Shown here piece after piece: positions 1-11,559 of a stretch of 64,000 bases of DNA (position 1 is the first letter of the stretch; every line of letters begins with the position of its first letter). The DNA is from Isoetes taiwanensis. Its lineage: Eukaryota > Streptophyta > Lycopodiopsida > Isoetales > Isoetaceae. The stretch is from positions 3,950,085 to 4,014,084 of the forward strand of contig JAJEKV010000008.1 in the NCBI GenBank assembly GCA_021234155.1, in the 5' to 3' direction. A program made the translations under genes and the position numbers. Below the pieces are notes generated by a model. That model was not told the DNA's origin, made no database searches, and worked only from the letters and a program-made list of their open reading frames with translations.

Positions 1-293
1 CGCATTCCTAAAATGGCCAATATCTTCAAAATGCAATTCGTTAACAAGATATTAAACAAAATGAAAAGGAAGGTTGAAAAATTGATGAAGCATGAACTTT
101 CTATTTAATTACGACATGCATCTCTAGATCACAACATTGTGCGTGAGAATTTGTCTATGTTATTTCTTGATGGATGATAAAAACCATTCAAATCAATTTC
201 CTAAAACCTTAGGAAACCCAATTAAAAAAAATAAATTCAAAAAGGTTTTACACTCGCTGGAAACTAAAATATCCGTTCCCCTCTACAGATGCC
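1..293. other. Unassigned AT-rich sequence
   Basis: No gene is seen here. Around 155-190 there is a weak match to the 3' end of the LINE family found elsewhere in the window (TGGATGATAAAAA), but it lacks the hairpin and a microsatellite tail, so no element is called. Confidence 0.3.
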
Positions 294-490
294 ACATAAA
301 GTAACCATGGAGGAAAATAGATCAATTGCATACATGTTGTAACAAGGCATGTCATTCAAACTTGATCTAAACATTTACATTTAACTATGCACATAAAGTA
401 ACAATGGAGGAAAATAGATCAATTGCATACATGTTGTAACAAGGCATGGTCATTCAAACTTGATCTAAACATTTACATTTAACTATGCAC
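294..490. repeat. Two-copy tandem repeat, period 97 bp
   Basis: Two nearly identical direct copies, each beginning ACATAAAGTAAC, start at 294 and 391. They differ by a few substitutions and a one-base indel. The near identity suggests a recent local duplication. No coding potential is seen. Confidence 0.9.
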
Positions 491-636
491 AAGCTATAAC
501 ATCGACTACAATGCAACTCTAATCTACTCAAAGTGAATAACTATGTCAACAACTAGAACACAACTAGATGCAATCCAACAAGATGTGTTTCGCCGTTGTA
601 ATGGGTATTAGTCCATTACATTAATATCGTAGTTAT

Positions 637-665
637 GCCCGGCAACACCGTGCACCCGTTACTAG
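637..665 (+). mobile_element. Helitron 3' terminus, degenerate
   Basis: The sequence GCCCGGCAACACCGTGC forms an imperfect 7-bp hairpin and is followed 8 bases later by CTAG and then T. This is the arrangement expected at a Helitron 3' end: a short hairpin, then CTRR, inserted before T. Four other copies in this window share the hairpin and spacing. Two stem mismatches make this the most decayed copy. The element would extend leftward, and its 5' end is not found in the window. Confidence 0.6.
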
Positions 666-689
666 TAAATTTGTTAGTTCCAGGTTAAC

Positions 690-1010
690 AACAAAGCGCA
701 ATTTGCCTATTTTGAAAAGAGACTGCTTTGACTGGTTGAAGCCCTCATGTTTCTGAATATGCAAATCGCTACCGCGCGATTAAAATGGAGGGAAATCGCT
801 ACCAGCGCCATTTGCCTATTCTATTCTATTCTAAAAAGAGAATGCTTTGATTGATTGAAGCACTCCCATTTTTGAATATATAAATCGCCCAAGGCGCGAT
901 TTCAAAAAGAAAGGGAAATCATGCCAGGCGCGATTTGACTAACCAAGAACCGGTTAACTGGTTCTATTCAGTTAAATGTATCGAGTTTCTGAATAGGCGC
1001 GATTTGCAAA
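690..1010. repeat. Degenerate tandem repeat with clustered GCGCGATTT motifs
   Basis: Two diverged copies of roughly 110 bp (about 699-805 and 806-930) share CATTTGCCTATT, a GAATGCTTTGATTG-like block and ATCGC..GCGATT half-palindromes. The motif GGCGCGATTT or a close variant recurs at about 770, 893, 925 and 994. No reading frame accounts for it. Confidence 0.6.
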
Positions 1011-1515
1011 TACCAAAACAAAAGGCGAAGGAAAAAAGAGTTACCTTTTGTACAGAAACATTTTTCCCATGTTGTTAAGAAGCGCATTGATTTTGGCTAG
1101 CTCGGCAGGAGTTGTTGAGCCGCTAGCGGTTGATATATCAAATTATTCCTTCCGTGTTGAACGTAAACAACTGTCTATGCCCTATAGGCATTGACACACA
1201 ACCTATGCAAACCTCAATATGCAATTGCTATCCCCTATATGATCATGCCGCATCTTCCATACCTTATTTTCTGAGAATAACAAAATCTAAAAGAAAAGTG
1301 ATCCAATGGTCAAAATTTGATGCCAAAAGATGGCCAAGATTGCATGCTAGGCTTAAGGTTTAGGTTCATTGCAGTTTTAGGTGTGTTCGTTGACTGTGAG
1401 GTGCATGCGCATGAATTGTCTACATGTTTCCAAGTAAAAGCCTAACAATGCTAGGCATTGTTATTACTGCATACTTTTCGCATTGCGGCCAAACATTTAC
1501 AGGCTTCCAACCTAT

Positions 1516-1543
1516 GCCCAGCAAGGCTGGGCACCATTACTAG
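1516..1543 (+). mobile_element. Helitron 3' terminus
   Basis: A perfect 7-bp stem, GCCCAGC-AAG-GCTGGGC (1516-1532), is followed by ACCATTA, then CTAG at 1540-1543 and T. This matches the family consensus seen at 46530-46557. The element must lie to the left. Its 5' end is not recognised, and the weaker terminus at 665 may belong to an element nested within it. Confidence 0.75.
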
Positions 1544-1754
1544 TTCTTTTCCATAAACTTCACCATAAACAATGTGGATTTAGCCATAAACTTGACCAAT
1601 TTAGCCATAATGATTGAAGATGCCAAGCATTGTTTGGCATATTCTTCAATGGCACAGATTTAACAACATTCACCTTACCCACCATATAATAACCACGTGT
1701 TCAGCCAAGTAAGCAAGTTTTGAAAGCAGCATACATGTTGATCTCGGAAGTCAC

Positions 1755-3610
1755 ATGGTGCCGCCATGGCGTCCTCCACGCCGGAACATCGTCGCACATC
1801 CTAGGTAGGGTATTAATCTTTTGGAACGAGTTTAGCTTTCTTAACCTTTCTGTCCTTCAGGCATTCCACACACTTGGATGAGGCTTTTCATTTCACGGAA
1901 AATAGTCAGAAGATGCAAGGCATATCTATCTCCCAAGAAGCTGCTTACGTGCTCGTTCAAGAATGCACCAAGTTAGGAGACCTGGAATCTGGTAAACGTG
2001 TACAGTTTTTGATAGGACTAGGTGGGCTTGCTTCAAATGCATGTCTCTCTGATCACTTTATTCGTCTGTTTACTTCTTGCGGAAGTTTGGATCAAGCAAT
2101 TCAAGCCTTCATCAAGGTTTTACGACCAAGTCAGTGTACATGGAATGCAATTATTGACGCTCATGCCAAACTTGGAGATTGTGGAACAGTGCTCCATTTA
2201 TATGAACGGATGGAGGAATCAGGTACAAAAGCAGATAAACTTACGTTTCCAGGCGTTTTAAAAGCGTGTTCCAGCATTGGACTCATAGAACAGGGTAGGA
2301 GAATTCATGAGCAGATTATTCAAAGTGGTCTTCAATCTGACATTGTGGTGGGAAGTACAATTGTTCATATGTATGCCAAATGTGGGAGCTTGAAGGAAGC
2401 TCAAAGTGTATTTGACAAACTCCAGAATCTAGATGTGGTAGCTTGGGGTGCAATGATTGCAGCATATGTGCAACATAATGAAGGCCACCTTGCCTTGAAA
2501 TGTTTTCAGAGTATGCAATGCAAGAGCATAATGCCAGATAAGTTCACATTTTCAAGTATCTTGAAAGCATGTGGTAGTATTGGGTCCTTAGATCAAGGTA
2601 AGGACATCCATAAGCAGATTCTTGAAAATAAACTCGAATCTGACATTGTTGTTGGAAGTGCTCTCGTTAATATGTATGCCAAATTTGGCAGCTTGGAGGA
2701 AGCATGGAGCGTTTTCATAACATTGCCTTGTAGAAATGTCATAACGTGGAATTCTATGATTTTGGGATATGCTGAGCTTGGAAAAGGTTATCTTGCTCTC
2801 CAATGTTTTGAAAATATGCGGATGGAGAACATAACGCCTACTAAGGTTACATTTTTGAGTGTTTTGAAAGCATGTGGTAACGTAGGTGCCATAGAACAAG
2901 GAAGGAGTATCCATGAACAAATTGCTGATGATAAATTCCAACATGATAGTGTCTTGGGTAATGCTCTCGTTGATATGTATGCCAAATGTGGGAGCTTGGC
3001 AGAGGCACGGAATGTCTTTGATAAAATGCCCAATAGAAGTGTAGTGTCTTGGGGGACAATAGTTACAGGATATGCTCAGCTTGGTGAAGCTGGACCTGCT
3101 ATGCAGTCCCTTCTAGATATGCAACATGATGGTGTTAAACCAAATGCTATAATTTTTACTGGCATTCTTACTGCAATAAACAGGCTAGGCCTAGTGGATG
3201 AAGGAATTTTTTATTTTAAGAGCATGAGCCAATATGGTGCTCATCAGGCGCACAACATATTTCATGTTACATGTTTGGTGGATCTACTGGGTCGTGCTGC
3301 CTGTCACAATGAAGCTGAAAATTTGCTCAAAACTACATTGCATCCTGACATATGTCTGTGGACCACACTACTAACTTCATGCAAAATACATTGCAATGTG
3401 CAGCTAGCAAGAAAATGCTTTGATGAAATTCTTCGACTAGATCATTTTTGTTCTGGGGCATATGTGCTCATGTCAGATGTTTATGCGGGGGCTCATATGA
3501 TAAAAAGTGCTTATAAAGTAGAGTTGCTGCGAAGGTACGTAGACGAACACCATCCAGGGATTGATAAAATCTATGCTATGCTGGAAAATATAACGACAGG
3601 GCAAGAATGA
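1755..3610 (+). CDS. Pentatricopeptide repeat protein, PLS class with shortened E region
   Basis: Encodes an organelle-targeted RNA-binding protein of the PPR family. Such proteins act in plastid or mitochondrial RNA editing, splicing or stability. The main frame runs uninterrupted from 1862 to the TGA at 3608-3610. Tandem repeats of about 35 residues carry typical landmarks such as MYAKCGSLKEA, TFSSILKACGSIGSLDQGK and NVITWNSMI. Near the C-terminus are CLVDLLGRAACHNEAENLL and CLWTTLLTSCKIHCNVQLA, which match the last repeats and E region. The usual E/E+ stretch with PG.SWIE is missing: the frame jumps from LLRRY to DEHHPGIDKIY and then stops, with no DYW domain. The exon frame begins without an ATG. 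A plausible 50-nt first exon (1755-1804) starts at ATG and joins 1861 across a 56-bp GT-AG intron, adding MVPPWRPPRRNIVAHPR, a basic targeting-like leader (599 aa in total). The alternative start is the in-frame ATG near 1914. Confidence 0.85.
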
Positions 3611-4493
3611 GATAAATTTCGTTGCCTTGGATGACCTTCGAACAATGTTGATGTCGTTCAAATGTCAGTCTTAAAGTTTTCCAAGATCGGTCTTAAAGAT
3701 TGCATTATCTTCCGAACTAATCGTTCAAAGGTAGTTCTTCTCGGCAATAGGTTAATGCATCGCTAAAAGTGCTGAATTCCCCTACAATGCTCGGCAATGC
3801 CTAGAATTTGTTCTCTGCTTGGCGGCCTTCTTCAGTGCAATTTGTTTCAGAGGTGCTTTTAATCTTCTATTTTGATGGCCTGCTTTCTTCGTTTAATTTC
3901 ACTATATGCCTTCATTACCAAGAAATTTAATCGTCATCTAATTAAAGAAAGTTCAAATTCCATGGATAGCTCAAACTTATGAGTGGCAGAATAAGATAAT
4001 TCCCAAATGACAAAGCTCAACCAACTAGTTACCACTTGCTATGCGTACCTAAATTTACTACCCTCACTACGTATACTTAAAATGCTCACATTATCTCCAT
4101 GTACTATAGCTTTGGATATTCAACCTAGTAACAATTCTACTTATTTGCAAACTTGAAAGACGACCTATGTTTTGCCTTCTTGTATGCTTTCAGCTTCTTT
4201 TGATAGTCGATGCCGTCTTTAGCTAAAATGGCTTGGGTCCCCTGAATTGGATTTTGTTGGCTCCTTGTATACGGAATATGGTGGCAGGTGTCTTCTTCTA
4301 CCGACTCCTCTTCAACGATATTCAAAGCTAGAAGGGTTTTTCGCTTCCAATCTAAGTCTTGGTTGCTTGGGAACCTTAGGGATTTTCGAATAGGATGGTA
4401 ATATATCGTATTCTTCCTCCTCACCTTCGCAGATGTCTTCCTACCATCATATGTCCCTATGGGATGCTGGCATGTGCTATTATCTAAAAACTA
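3611..4493. other. PPR 3' flank, no clear gene
   Basis: The first part is probably the 3' UTR of the PPR gene. A 95-codon open frame on the minus strand (4137-4424) begins MRRKNTIYYHP and is lysine-rich, but it resembles no family I recognise and may be chance. No terminator-type signal is assigned. Confidence 0.3.

Positions 4494-4566
<73 letters not shown>
4494..4566. repeat. (CTAT)n microsatellite
   Basis: About 18 perfect tetranucleotide units. The purity implies a young, probably polymorphic array. Confidence 0.97.
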
Positions 4567-4671
4567 AACCAAATTTAACTACTTTTTAGGATTTTCCCTT
4601 TTCTTTAGGCCAAATAGTAGCCATTTTGAGCCATTCTCTTTTCAAACTTCATATTGAGAGATTCCTCATCA

Positions 4672-4722
4672 ATTTTCAATTGTAAAATGGGGTTCATGGA
4701 CAACTTGTGCTCATAATTTCTA
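4672..4722. repeat. Dispersed repeat copy (TGTAAAATGGGGTTCATGGA family)
   Basis: This block matches two adjacent copies at 10272-10388. All share a TGTAA.ATGGG.TTCATG core followed by ACAACTTGTGCTC or ATAACTTGTGCTC. No origin is assigned. Confidence 0.7.
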
Positions 4723-5016
4723 CAAGAAATTACGCGCGCCAAGGCCGCCGCGAACATTTCTTTGGTTCCAAACCACTGCGTGCAGATATGCTATTAATGT
4801 CCAACATTTGATAGTGATTCTTTGCTTGATAATGAATTAATGTCAATTGAAACAATATGAAATACTAGTAATGGTGCCCAGCGTTGCTGGGCTATAAGCC
4901 AGTTATTGGGTTCAACTTTGTTAGATTGGGGCATCATTACTGGTGAAATTTGGGCCTATAAATGTCTTGCTTTTACATTAAAACAAATAGTTACAGTGCC
5001 CAGCAATGATTGATGT

Positions 5017-5192
5017 GCATAGTTTGGGACTTCCATATTGTCGTGTGGAACTTTCCATATTTACTTTCCATGCATTCAAGATTTTAGGTTCGTTCAATTG
5101 TTGGGCATAGCTTGGGACTTCCGTATTGTAGTGTGGGACTTTCCATATTTATTTTCCATGCATTCAAGACTTTAGGTTCATTCAAGTGATAA
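5017..5192. repeat. Two-copy tandem repeat, period 88 bp
   Basis: Copies starting GCATAGTTTGGGACTTCC (5017) and GCATAGCTTGGGACTTCC (5105) both continue through CTTTCCATATTTA and GCATTCAAGA. The duplication lies near the 3' end of Helitron 1. Confidence 0.9.
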
Positions 5193-7668
5193 TTTTTGTA
5201 AGTTTATTGATCCATTCTCCTCAACAATTAGCTAAGATTAGAATATGATTATTGTCTATAGTGCATCCATTGAAGTGATAATCTCTCTAAGACAAACGCT
5301 GCCACCAAGGCAAACCATTAAAACCATGACGACGAACTCTTCATTTCCCCAAGACCATTTCTATGTCAAACTCCCTTCCGATAGAATTGTGTTACGTTTG
5401 AATGTATATTTGACTGATATCATTGAGGAAAATGTGTTAACTACAATACCATCATATGTTCAGCATTTTAGTAACCTTTATTTGTAAATGCATATGAGAT
5501 AATAGTAAGAATGGCGAGTGTTATGTGTGGTCCATTAAGCCATTTGAAGAATCAACAATAATCTTAGCCTAGCATATGTTAACTTGAAACAAAGATGAAA
5601 GTCTCAATCTAGCTGACGATTAATTCCATCATTCATGCTTCTTAGTTGTATGATGCTATCTTGGCAAAGTTATCAATAATACATAAGTCACGTTATATCA
5701 AAGTTATCATAAAGTTCTATCAAGAGCAACGTTCACGTATATGCCACATATATGGCATCACCACCCTATGTGTGGAGCGATTCGTTGAGATCCAAGGGCC
5801 CACAATTTGGATTTTTTATTAATAGTTTAAACTGAACAAAAACAATGACCCATAAAATAATTACATGTAACCTATTCGATTTTTTGAAATTATGTTACTT
5901 CAGATGTTGGATATGCATGCAGAGTATTTTGTAAGGTTTTATTGTTTATTTTCGTAAATTTAAGTGCTTGCTCTATGATAATGCTTCTCTACTTTTGCTA
6001 TTTCACCATGGCATTTCAATTAACACCTCCAATGTTCTATAATTTGGTTTTGCATTGGGCATTCAGCAAACACTTGGACTCAAATAAAGAATTCCAAAAG
6101 TACAATAAGTGTATCAAGCTTCAAATAAGTACAGGTACATTAAGTGATGCAACCAACTGAACAACCACATGCACATTTGAGTTACACTGGACATGGTTGT
6201 ATTGTCTTGTAAGAACTAACAATGACTGCAAGAGGGGATGTATTAAATACTATTGGGTGTTACAAAAGGTGAACTGCTCTTACCTCATCTCATGCCATCT
6301 GCTCAAGCATCTGCTCATCTTATCTCATCTCATGGCATCTGCTCATGCCATCTGCTGTTACAGGAACCTGAAAAATATTTTCTACTTCCACGTCATTTTG
6401 CCATATATATGGGAAAATTCCTCCAGTATTGAACCTAGATATGTGGTAGCAGATTGCCTTGTGCCAGATGCACAAATTGTTATTTTGCAAAGATTAGTGC
6501 AATTTCTATGAGGTATTCAGCCACATCTAATGATGCAATCATGAGAGAAGAATCTTCTGGACATTAAATGCTGTACCTGAAATTTTGTAACTCGAAGTGT
6601 AAGAATTACAGCAAGGATAACATGCCTAGTGTACAACTGGGATCCCTGGCATGGCAAATAGAGTCAATACCATGTGGGTGAAGTGCACCCTAAGAGGAAC
6701 TTGCACAGAGACTTGTTTAACCTTATATACTAAAATACTGCAAGGGCAAATTTAAGAGAAGCGACTGCATATCAGGTTTATATGGAATAACAAATTCCTT
6801 GCAGCCAGGTCTCCAAGTTGTCACACAATATTTGGAAAATTTCTGATAAAGTAATAAACATCGCAGGAATTGTATCTCGCACATTAGATGATCCTTTTGT
6901 GCCATCATATAAGCTAAGAGAAAACTATGGGCCAAAGATTGGCAGATGTTGCTTGCCTTTATGAAGAAGAACCTTAGTTGTTCTTCTGTTGCGAGAAAAA
7001 TGCAAGAGAAATGATCTGATTCCCTCTCAGTTTTCAAATGAAGAAATAAATGAAGCCATCATTGTTACCTTCTCTTTCCAATATTCTATAGTAGCAGAGA
7101 GCTTGAATTCTTTAGCCATCTCGTACTTCAATATTATGTACTTCATTATTATGTCAATCTGCAAACACAAAAGAGAGTTAGAAACAATATAACCTATGAC
7201 AGGGTGTGAATCATTCCAGATAAACAAAACAACTTTGGTTGCATGTTTTTTCATGATGCTCTACCACATGCAGATGATTGTTGTCTAGCAACACCTAAGC
7301 ATCCTAGATAAAAAGAATTGGCAGAAGCGACAAACCAAAACAATGGTAGTTTGAAGGTATGCTTCCAGGAACCACGAATTTTTACCTGTTTTGACTCACT
7401 GTGGCCTCTTTCGTTGAACCAAAGCTACATCCCCAAAGTCACCAATGCTCCTCTCCATTTCTTCTCTTTGCTCTTTCCTCTTTTTGTTCTGGTGCAGACC
7501 GCTCCAGACCGCTGCTCCAGACCCACTGCTGCTGCTCCAGACCACACACCCTACCCTGCACTATGATTCAGCAGAAGTCTAGTGCTCTACTTTGATGCTC
7601 ACGGCATAGGGTTGGCGTTTCTTTTTTGCCCTAATCCCTTCTTTTCAAGCTTTTCTTCATTTCCTTTT

Positions 7669-7938
7669 TCATACATTTTCTGAATCCGGCAGAGCCTCTG
7701 TTACCATCTGAGGCTCCATTTTCAGCTCTGTTTTTGCATTAATGCATTGTTTCTGGGCCTTATCTGAGCCATGGCAAGCTCCGATTATAATATTGCCGGA
7801 CTTATTCTTCTTTGCCTTATCCTTCGTGCCTCGTTTTTTGCCCTTATCCTTGCTGGTATTACCACGACCTCTTCCCATTCCCATAGCCCAAGAACTCCTC
7901 TGTTTTTCCACAGCCACAATATTTTCGGCCATAGCCAT
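7669..7938 (-). CDS. Lysine-rich 89-codon frame, unknown, inside Helitron 1
   Basis: The frame starts MAMAENIVAVEKQRSSWAMG and contains a KDKGKKRGTKDKAKKNKSG basic stretch. It lies about 220 bp inside the 5' end of the Helitron, in the element's own orientation, where a promoter-proximal exon or a captured gene fragment could sit. No family is recognised and the frame may be fortuitous. Confidence 0.2.
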   Translation of the reverse strand: MAMAENIVAVEKQRSSWAMGMGRGRGNTSKDKGKKRGTKDKAKKNKSGNIIIGACHGSDKAQKQCINAKTELKMEPQMVTEALPDSENV

Positions 7939-8479
7939 TTCTTAAAGCGTATAGCCTGCTTCTCTCTACCAATATCTTCTGCTGCTTGCACCATCACTCA
8001 GCGCTCAGAGATAGAGCTCGGAAAAAATGAACTCCACCGCAGCCGAAGAAGGAAACGCCCTGTTTTTTTTTTTTAACACGACCGTCGGATCTGCAGCTCT
8101 AGATTTGAGCCGTTGGATCTAGGGCTGGGTCCAACACTTACTGAATAACATTATAATATAAGATGTTCCTAAACATGCTAGATTGAACCCAAGATTTTTT
8201 CACAAAAATGTTTTTACATTGAAGCACTACGATCTTTGTTTTAAATGTGTTTAGCAACTTTGTTCATATGTTGCAACTTAGCAATAGGGCGAAACCACAA
8301 TGAAAATTATTGCCAATATTAGAGGAGAGAATTTCTACATGATAAATATCTAGCAACTATATTAGAAAATGGAGAACAACAGACGGTTTGAACTTGAGCT
8401 GGCATAAAAGTTCTGAGAGAAACATTTGACATGGAAACAATAAACAACTTTGTTTTGTTAATGTTTCCTAATGTGTTTG

Positions 8480-9180
8480 GACATCCCTACTAACATGCAA
8501 TGACCTGGAAGCGAATGCAAAGAAAAAACACAGAAGCGATAATGTAGCGTTGAACACTTGTTGACATCGCCCTCAGATGCTCAGCAGGTTTACTTTCAGC
8601 TCTAATTGCATGTTACAATCTCCTAATAAGAAGTTCAAGCTTTTACCTTGCATGCATTAGCAAACTTAACAAAAATCTGAAAAAACTTCAGATTTATTTT
8701 GGGTCACCTCGCTATGCAATGAGCAAAACAAGGCGATAATGTAGCAAGAACACTTGTTGACATCGCCCTCAGATGTTCAGCAGGTTTACTTTCAGCTCTA
8801 ATTGCATGTTACAAACTCTTAATAAGAAGTTCAAGCTTTTACCTTGCATGCATTAGCAAACATACAAAAATCTGAAAAAACTTCAGATTTATTTTCGGCC
8901 GCCTCGCTACCACATCCGCTCAATCCGATTCTTCCTAGTTCAGTGAAGCGACTTCGTCACTCTCGTGTACCCATCATTCATGGACATCCCTCCTAACATG
9001 CAATGACTTGAAGGCGAGAATGCAAAGAAGAACACTTGTTGACATCCTGCCTCGATGTTCAAGAAGTTTACTTTCAGCTCTAATTGCATCTTACAAACTC
9101 TTAATAAGAAGTTCAAGACTTTATCTTGCATGCATTAACAAACTTACAAAAATCTGAAAAAACTTTCGATTTATTTTGAG
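8480..9180. repeat. Nested tandem repeat, three diverged copies
   Basis: A block with GAACACTTGTTGACATC, then GTTTACTTTCAGCTCTAATT, then AATAAGAAGTTCAAG occurs at about 8550-8700, 8745-8890 and 9030-9165. A preceding segment (GGACATCCCT.CTAACATGCAATGA) is found at 8481 and 8981. A larger unit of about 500 bp was therefore duplicated, and it contains an internal duplication. No coding function is seen. Confidence 0.85.
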
Positions 9181-11559
9181 GATCACCAAGATAAGTATGG
9201 ACCCTTGTTAGCTTCCAAATCTCTGTATATTGGATAGGAAATGTTGTGGCTGCTTAACTATGGCTATGTGCCAATGGGATTTGAACCCACCAATAAAACC
9301 CAAACAACAAATCCCAAATTGAATAATCTTTGTTCTCCGCAAAATTTGAAGCATACTTACTTTCTAATCTAGTGGAATTAAAATGAAGGCCAAAGTACAA
9401 ACGCTCTGAGAATAACAGATGATCAAAACCCTATACATTTTAGGACCCAAATGGAGCTTTTACCCTAAAGAAACTATTTAGAGATACTTGCTTTGAATTT
9501 CAACCAGTCTTTGCAATGTAATAATTCCAAAGCAAACTCTAACTGATGTAAGCTTGCCTTGTCCTCGCCATATATACACACGGATCTCTTCATTTGCATC
9601 TCCAAGCAAAAAGAAAAGAAGGAAATTGTAAGAGAAGACCGCTCTGTCGGTCCTTTTTGAGTATGCTTTGAAGACTCACTTGAGAGAGCATATGAAGAAA
9701 GCGGATCGATTGGGGGCATTTGGTCTTGGTAACCGGACTTGACAAATCATCACCTTCCCTCGCATCTTGCATCTACCTGCGAAGTCTCATACTCAATTTT
9801 GAGCTCACCTTGCAAACCACAAAGCAAATAGCGATAAGAGTCCCACCGCAAAGCCACAATTTCGAGCTTAGCTTGCAAGCAGTAAGCAATATCGACAAGA
9901 AACCTGCAAGCTTCTTTCCCATGGTTCCAGTCATTTCCCAGCCCTTTTGAAGGCCTTGTTGTTATCTCTTGTTGACGACGTAGCCATTGCTGCTCCGAAA
10001 GCTCGCCCTCATCACATTACAGATATGGCAAGAGTAAATACCAAAGTTCCTCCTCATATTACATCACATCGCCATACCTGTTTGCCGCAGTGAGACCGCC
10101 ATAGAGATGCCCTAGATGGCTAAAGCGCCGCAGCTTCAGTTTTTTTTTCATTCTGATGCAAAAAGGAAAAAGTCTGGGAAAAACATGCGTTAAGCTTTAG
10201 AGCTTAGCATCGCCGGCCATGTGGACGTCCCTATCGGACATTATCGATTATATATGTCTTGAAAAATTTTAATTTTCACTTGTAAGATGGGGTTCATGGA
10301 TAACTTGTGCTCAAAATTTCTAAAAACTTTCAATCTTCTTGTAAAATGGGATTCATGAACAACTTGTGCTCCAAATTTTTAAAAGATTTCTTTTGACTCT
10401 ATCTTCATAATTAGCCTATCCCACCTTATTAACTAGCTTCTAACAATGGGAAAAAAGAAATTCTCCACTTTTCTAGGTCCATGTTCGAGATTTTACCCCT
10501 ACCAGTTAGCTACTTAGCGTTCCAATGGTTTTGGTCGTTGTGATCCGATTTGTTTTTCAAACCCGAGATCATATTTTTTTTAGGGCGATTTTTAGCCCCA
10601 TCATTTTAAAAATGCTCATAGACCATATGCGTATAGCCCATTGTGCATCCCCCGGACTTAGCGTAATGGTCGCTTGGATCCGATCCCTCATAAAAAATAA
10701 TGCTCATAGACCATATTGCCCATTGTATATTCCGTGGGCCTCCCTCCCAAAAAAAAAAAAAACATTGTCGAATGGGCTCTCCGTCGACTCATACTTTGGA
10801 TGGCAAGGTAGGCGAGTAGAGGACATGGAGGCGTCATCTTGTCCCTTCCTCTATGGACTCCTACAAATAGCGAACTAGAGAAAAGCTAAACTCATGTCTA
10901 TTCCAACACGTTCAGTATATTGGAAAAGAAGGCAAGTACATAATTTCGACATTTAACTCAAGGGTTAAATTGATACTTTTAGTCCAATGCTTTGCGAGAT
11001 TGCATTCAGGGAGACGGGGACCTAAAAAGGCGTAAGACCGAAAAGAAACAGAGGGCCGTGATTGGATTTTAAGGAAGAAAGAAAGAAACGAGAAATCGAG
11101 GATTCACAAATGTTCCCCACGATTCTAAATCTAAGTACACAGGAAGGAAGAGGAAAGCAAGATTCTGAAATTTGAAGTAGAAGAGTTATCAAGTTCGCAT
11201 GGCGGGTTTAGGGATACCTAATTCGATTCCATAAGAGAGCAAAATCATTGAAAAGGACCTACCAAATATACTATCAGCACTTACACACACAACAATATAG
11301 TGTGCCATAGTTCTATTGGAAGCAGATTTTCTCTTCCAATCATGATGCCGTTATTGTGTTCCATTCTTGAAATCCAAAAGCATCGCTACATTGCGCGAGA
11401 AAATCAGCAACATGTTTGATCTATCGATGACCGAAGCCAAAAGCCTTTTGGCGTGGGTGTCTTTATATAAGAGGCATCAACCACCGGCAATGTTACCTCG
11501 CACCGGTCGCATACGGTTGGAGTTGTATGACCCCCCGTGAGCAATTGCCGGCGTGCCGG
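9181..11559. other. Gene-poor interval
   Basis: Only short frames are seen. Two adjacent copies of the 4672 repeat family lie at 10272-10388. A block ATGCTCATAGACCATAT is duplicated at about 10612 and 10700. At 9278-9294 the minus strand has a tRNA T-arm-like GGTGGGTTCAAATCCCA, but no A box or cloverleaf was found. No gene is supported. Confidence 0.4.

Larger units (their letters stand above)
4865..8163 (-). mobile_element. Helitron 1, non-autonomous, 3.3 kb, reverse strand
   Basis: Both ends are visible when read on the minus strand. The 5' end begins TCTTATATTATAA at 8163 and follows an A. The 3' end is GCCCAGC-AAC-GCTGGGC (4876-4892), then ACCATTA and CTAG at 4865-4868, followed by T. 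Insertion between A and T without target duplication is the Helitron signature. I see no RepHel helicase or replication-initiator motifs, so mobility would depend on an autonomous relative. The interior is AT-rich and holds an 88-bp tandem duplication (5017-5192) and short reading frames, some of which could be captured host exons. Confidence is good for the 3' end and moderate for the 5' end, which matches only one other copy. Confidence 0.7.

Noticed and set aside
8040-8100. Run of T near 8060 as a Pol III terminator or poly(A) tail
   Set aside because: It lies inside Helitron 1 with no Pol III promoter; it is simple sequence.
9240-9350. tRNA-like T arm (GGTGGGTTCAAATCCCA) on the minus strand
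   Set aside because: No A box, anticodon arm or matching acceptor stem is found within tRNA distance; at best a decayed SINE.
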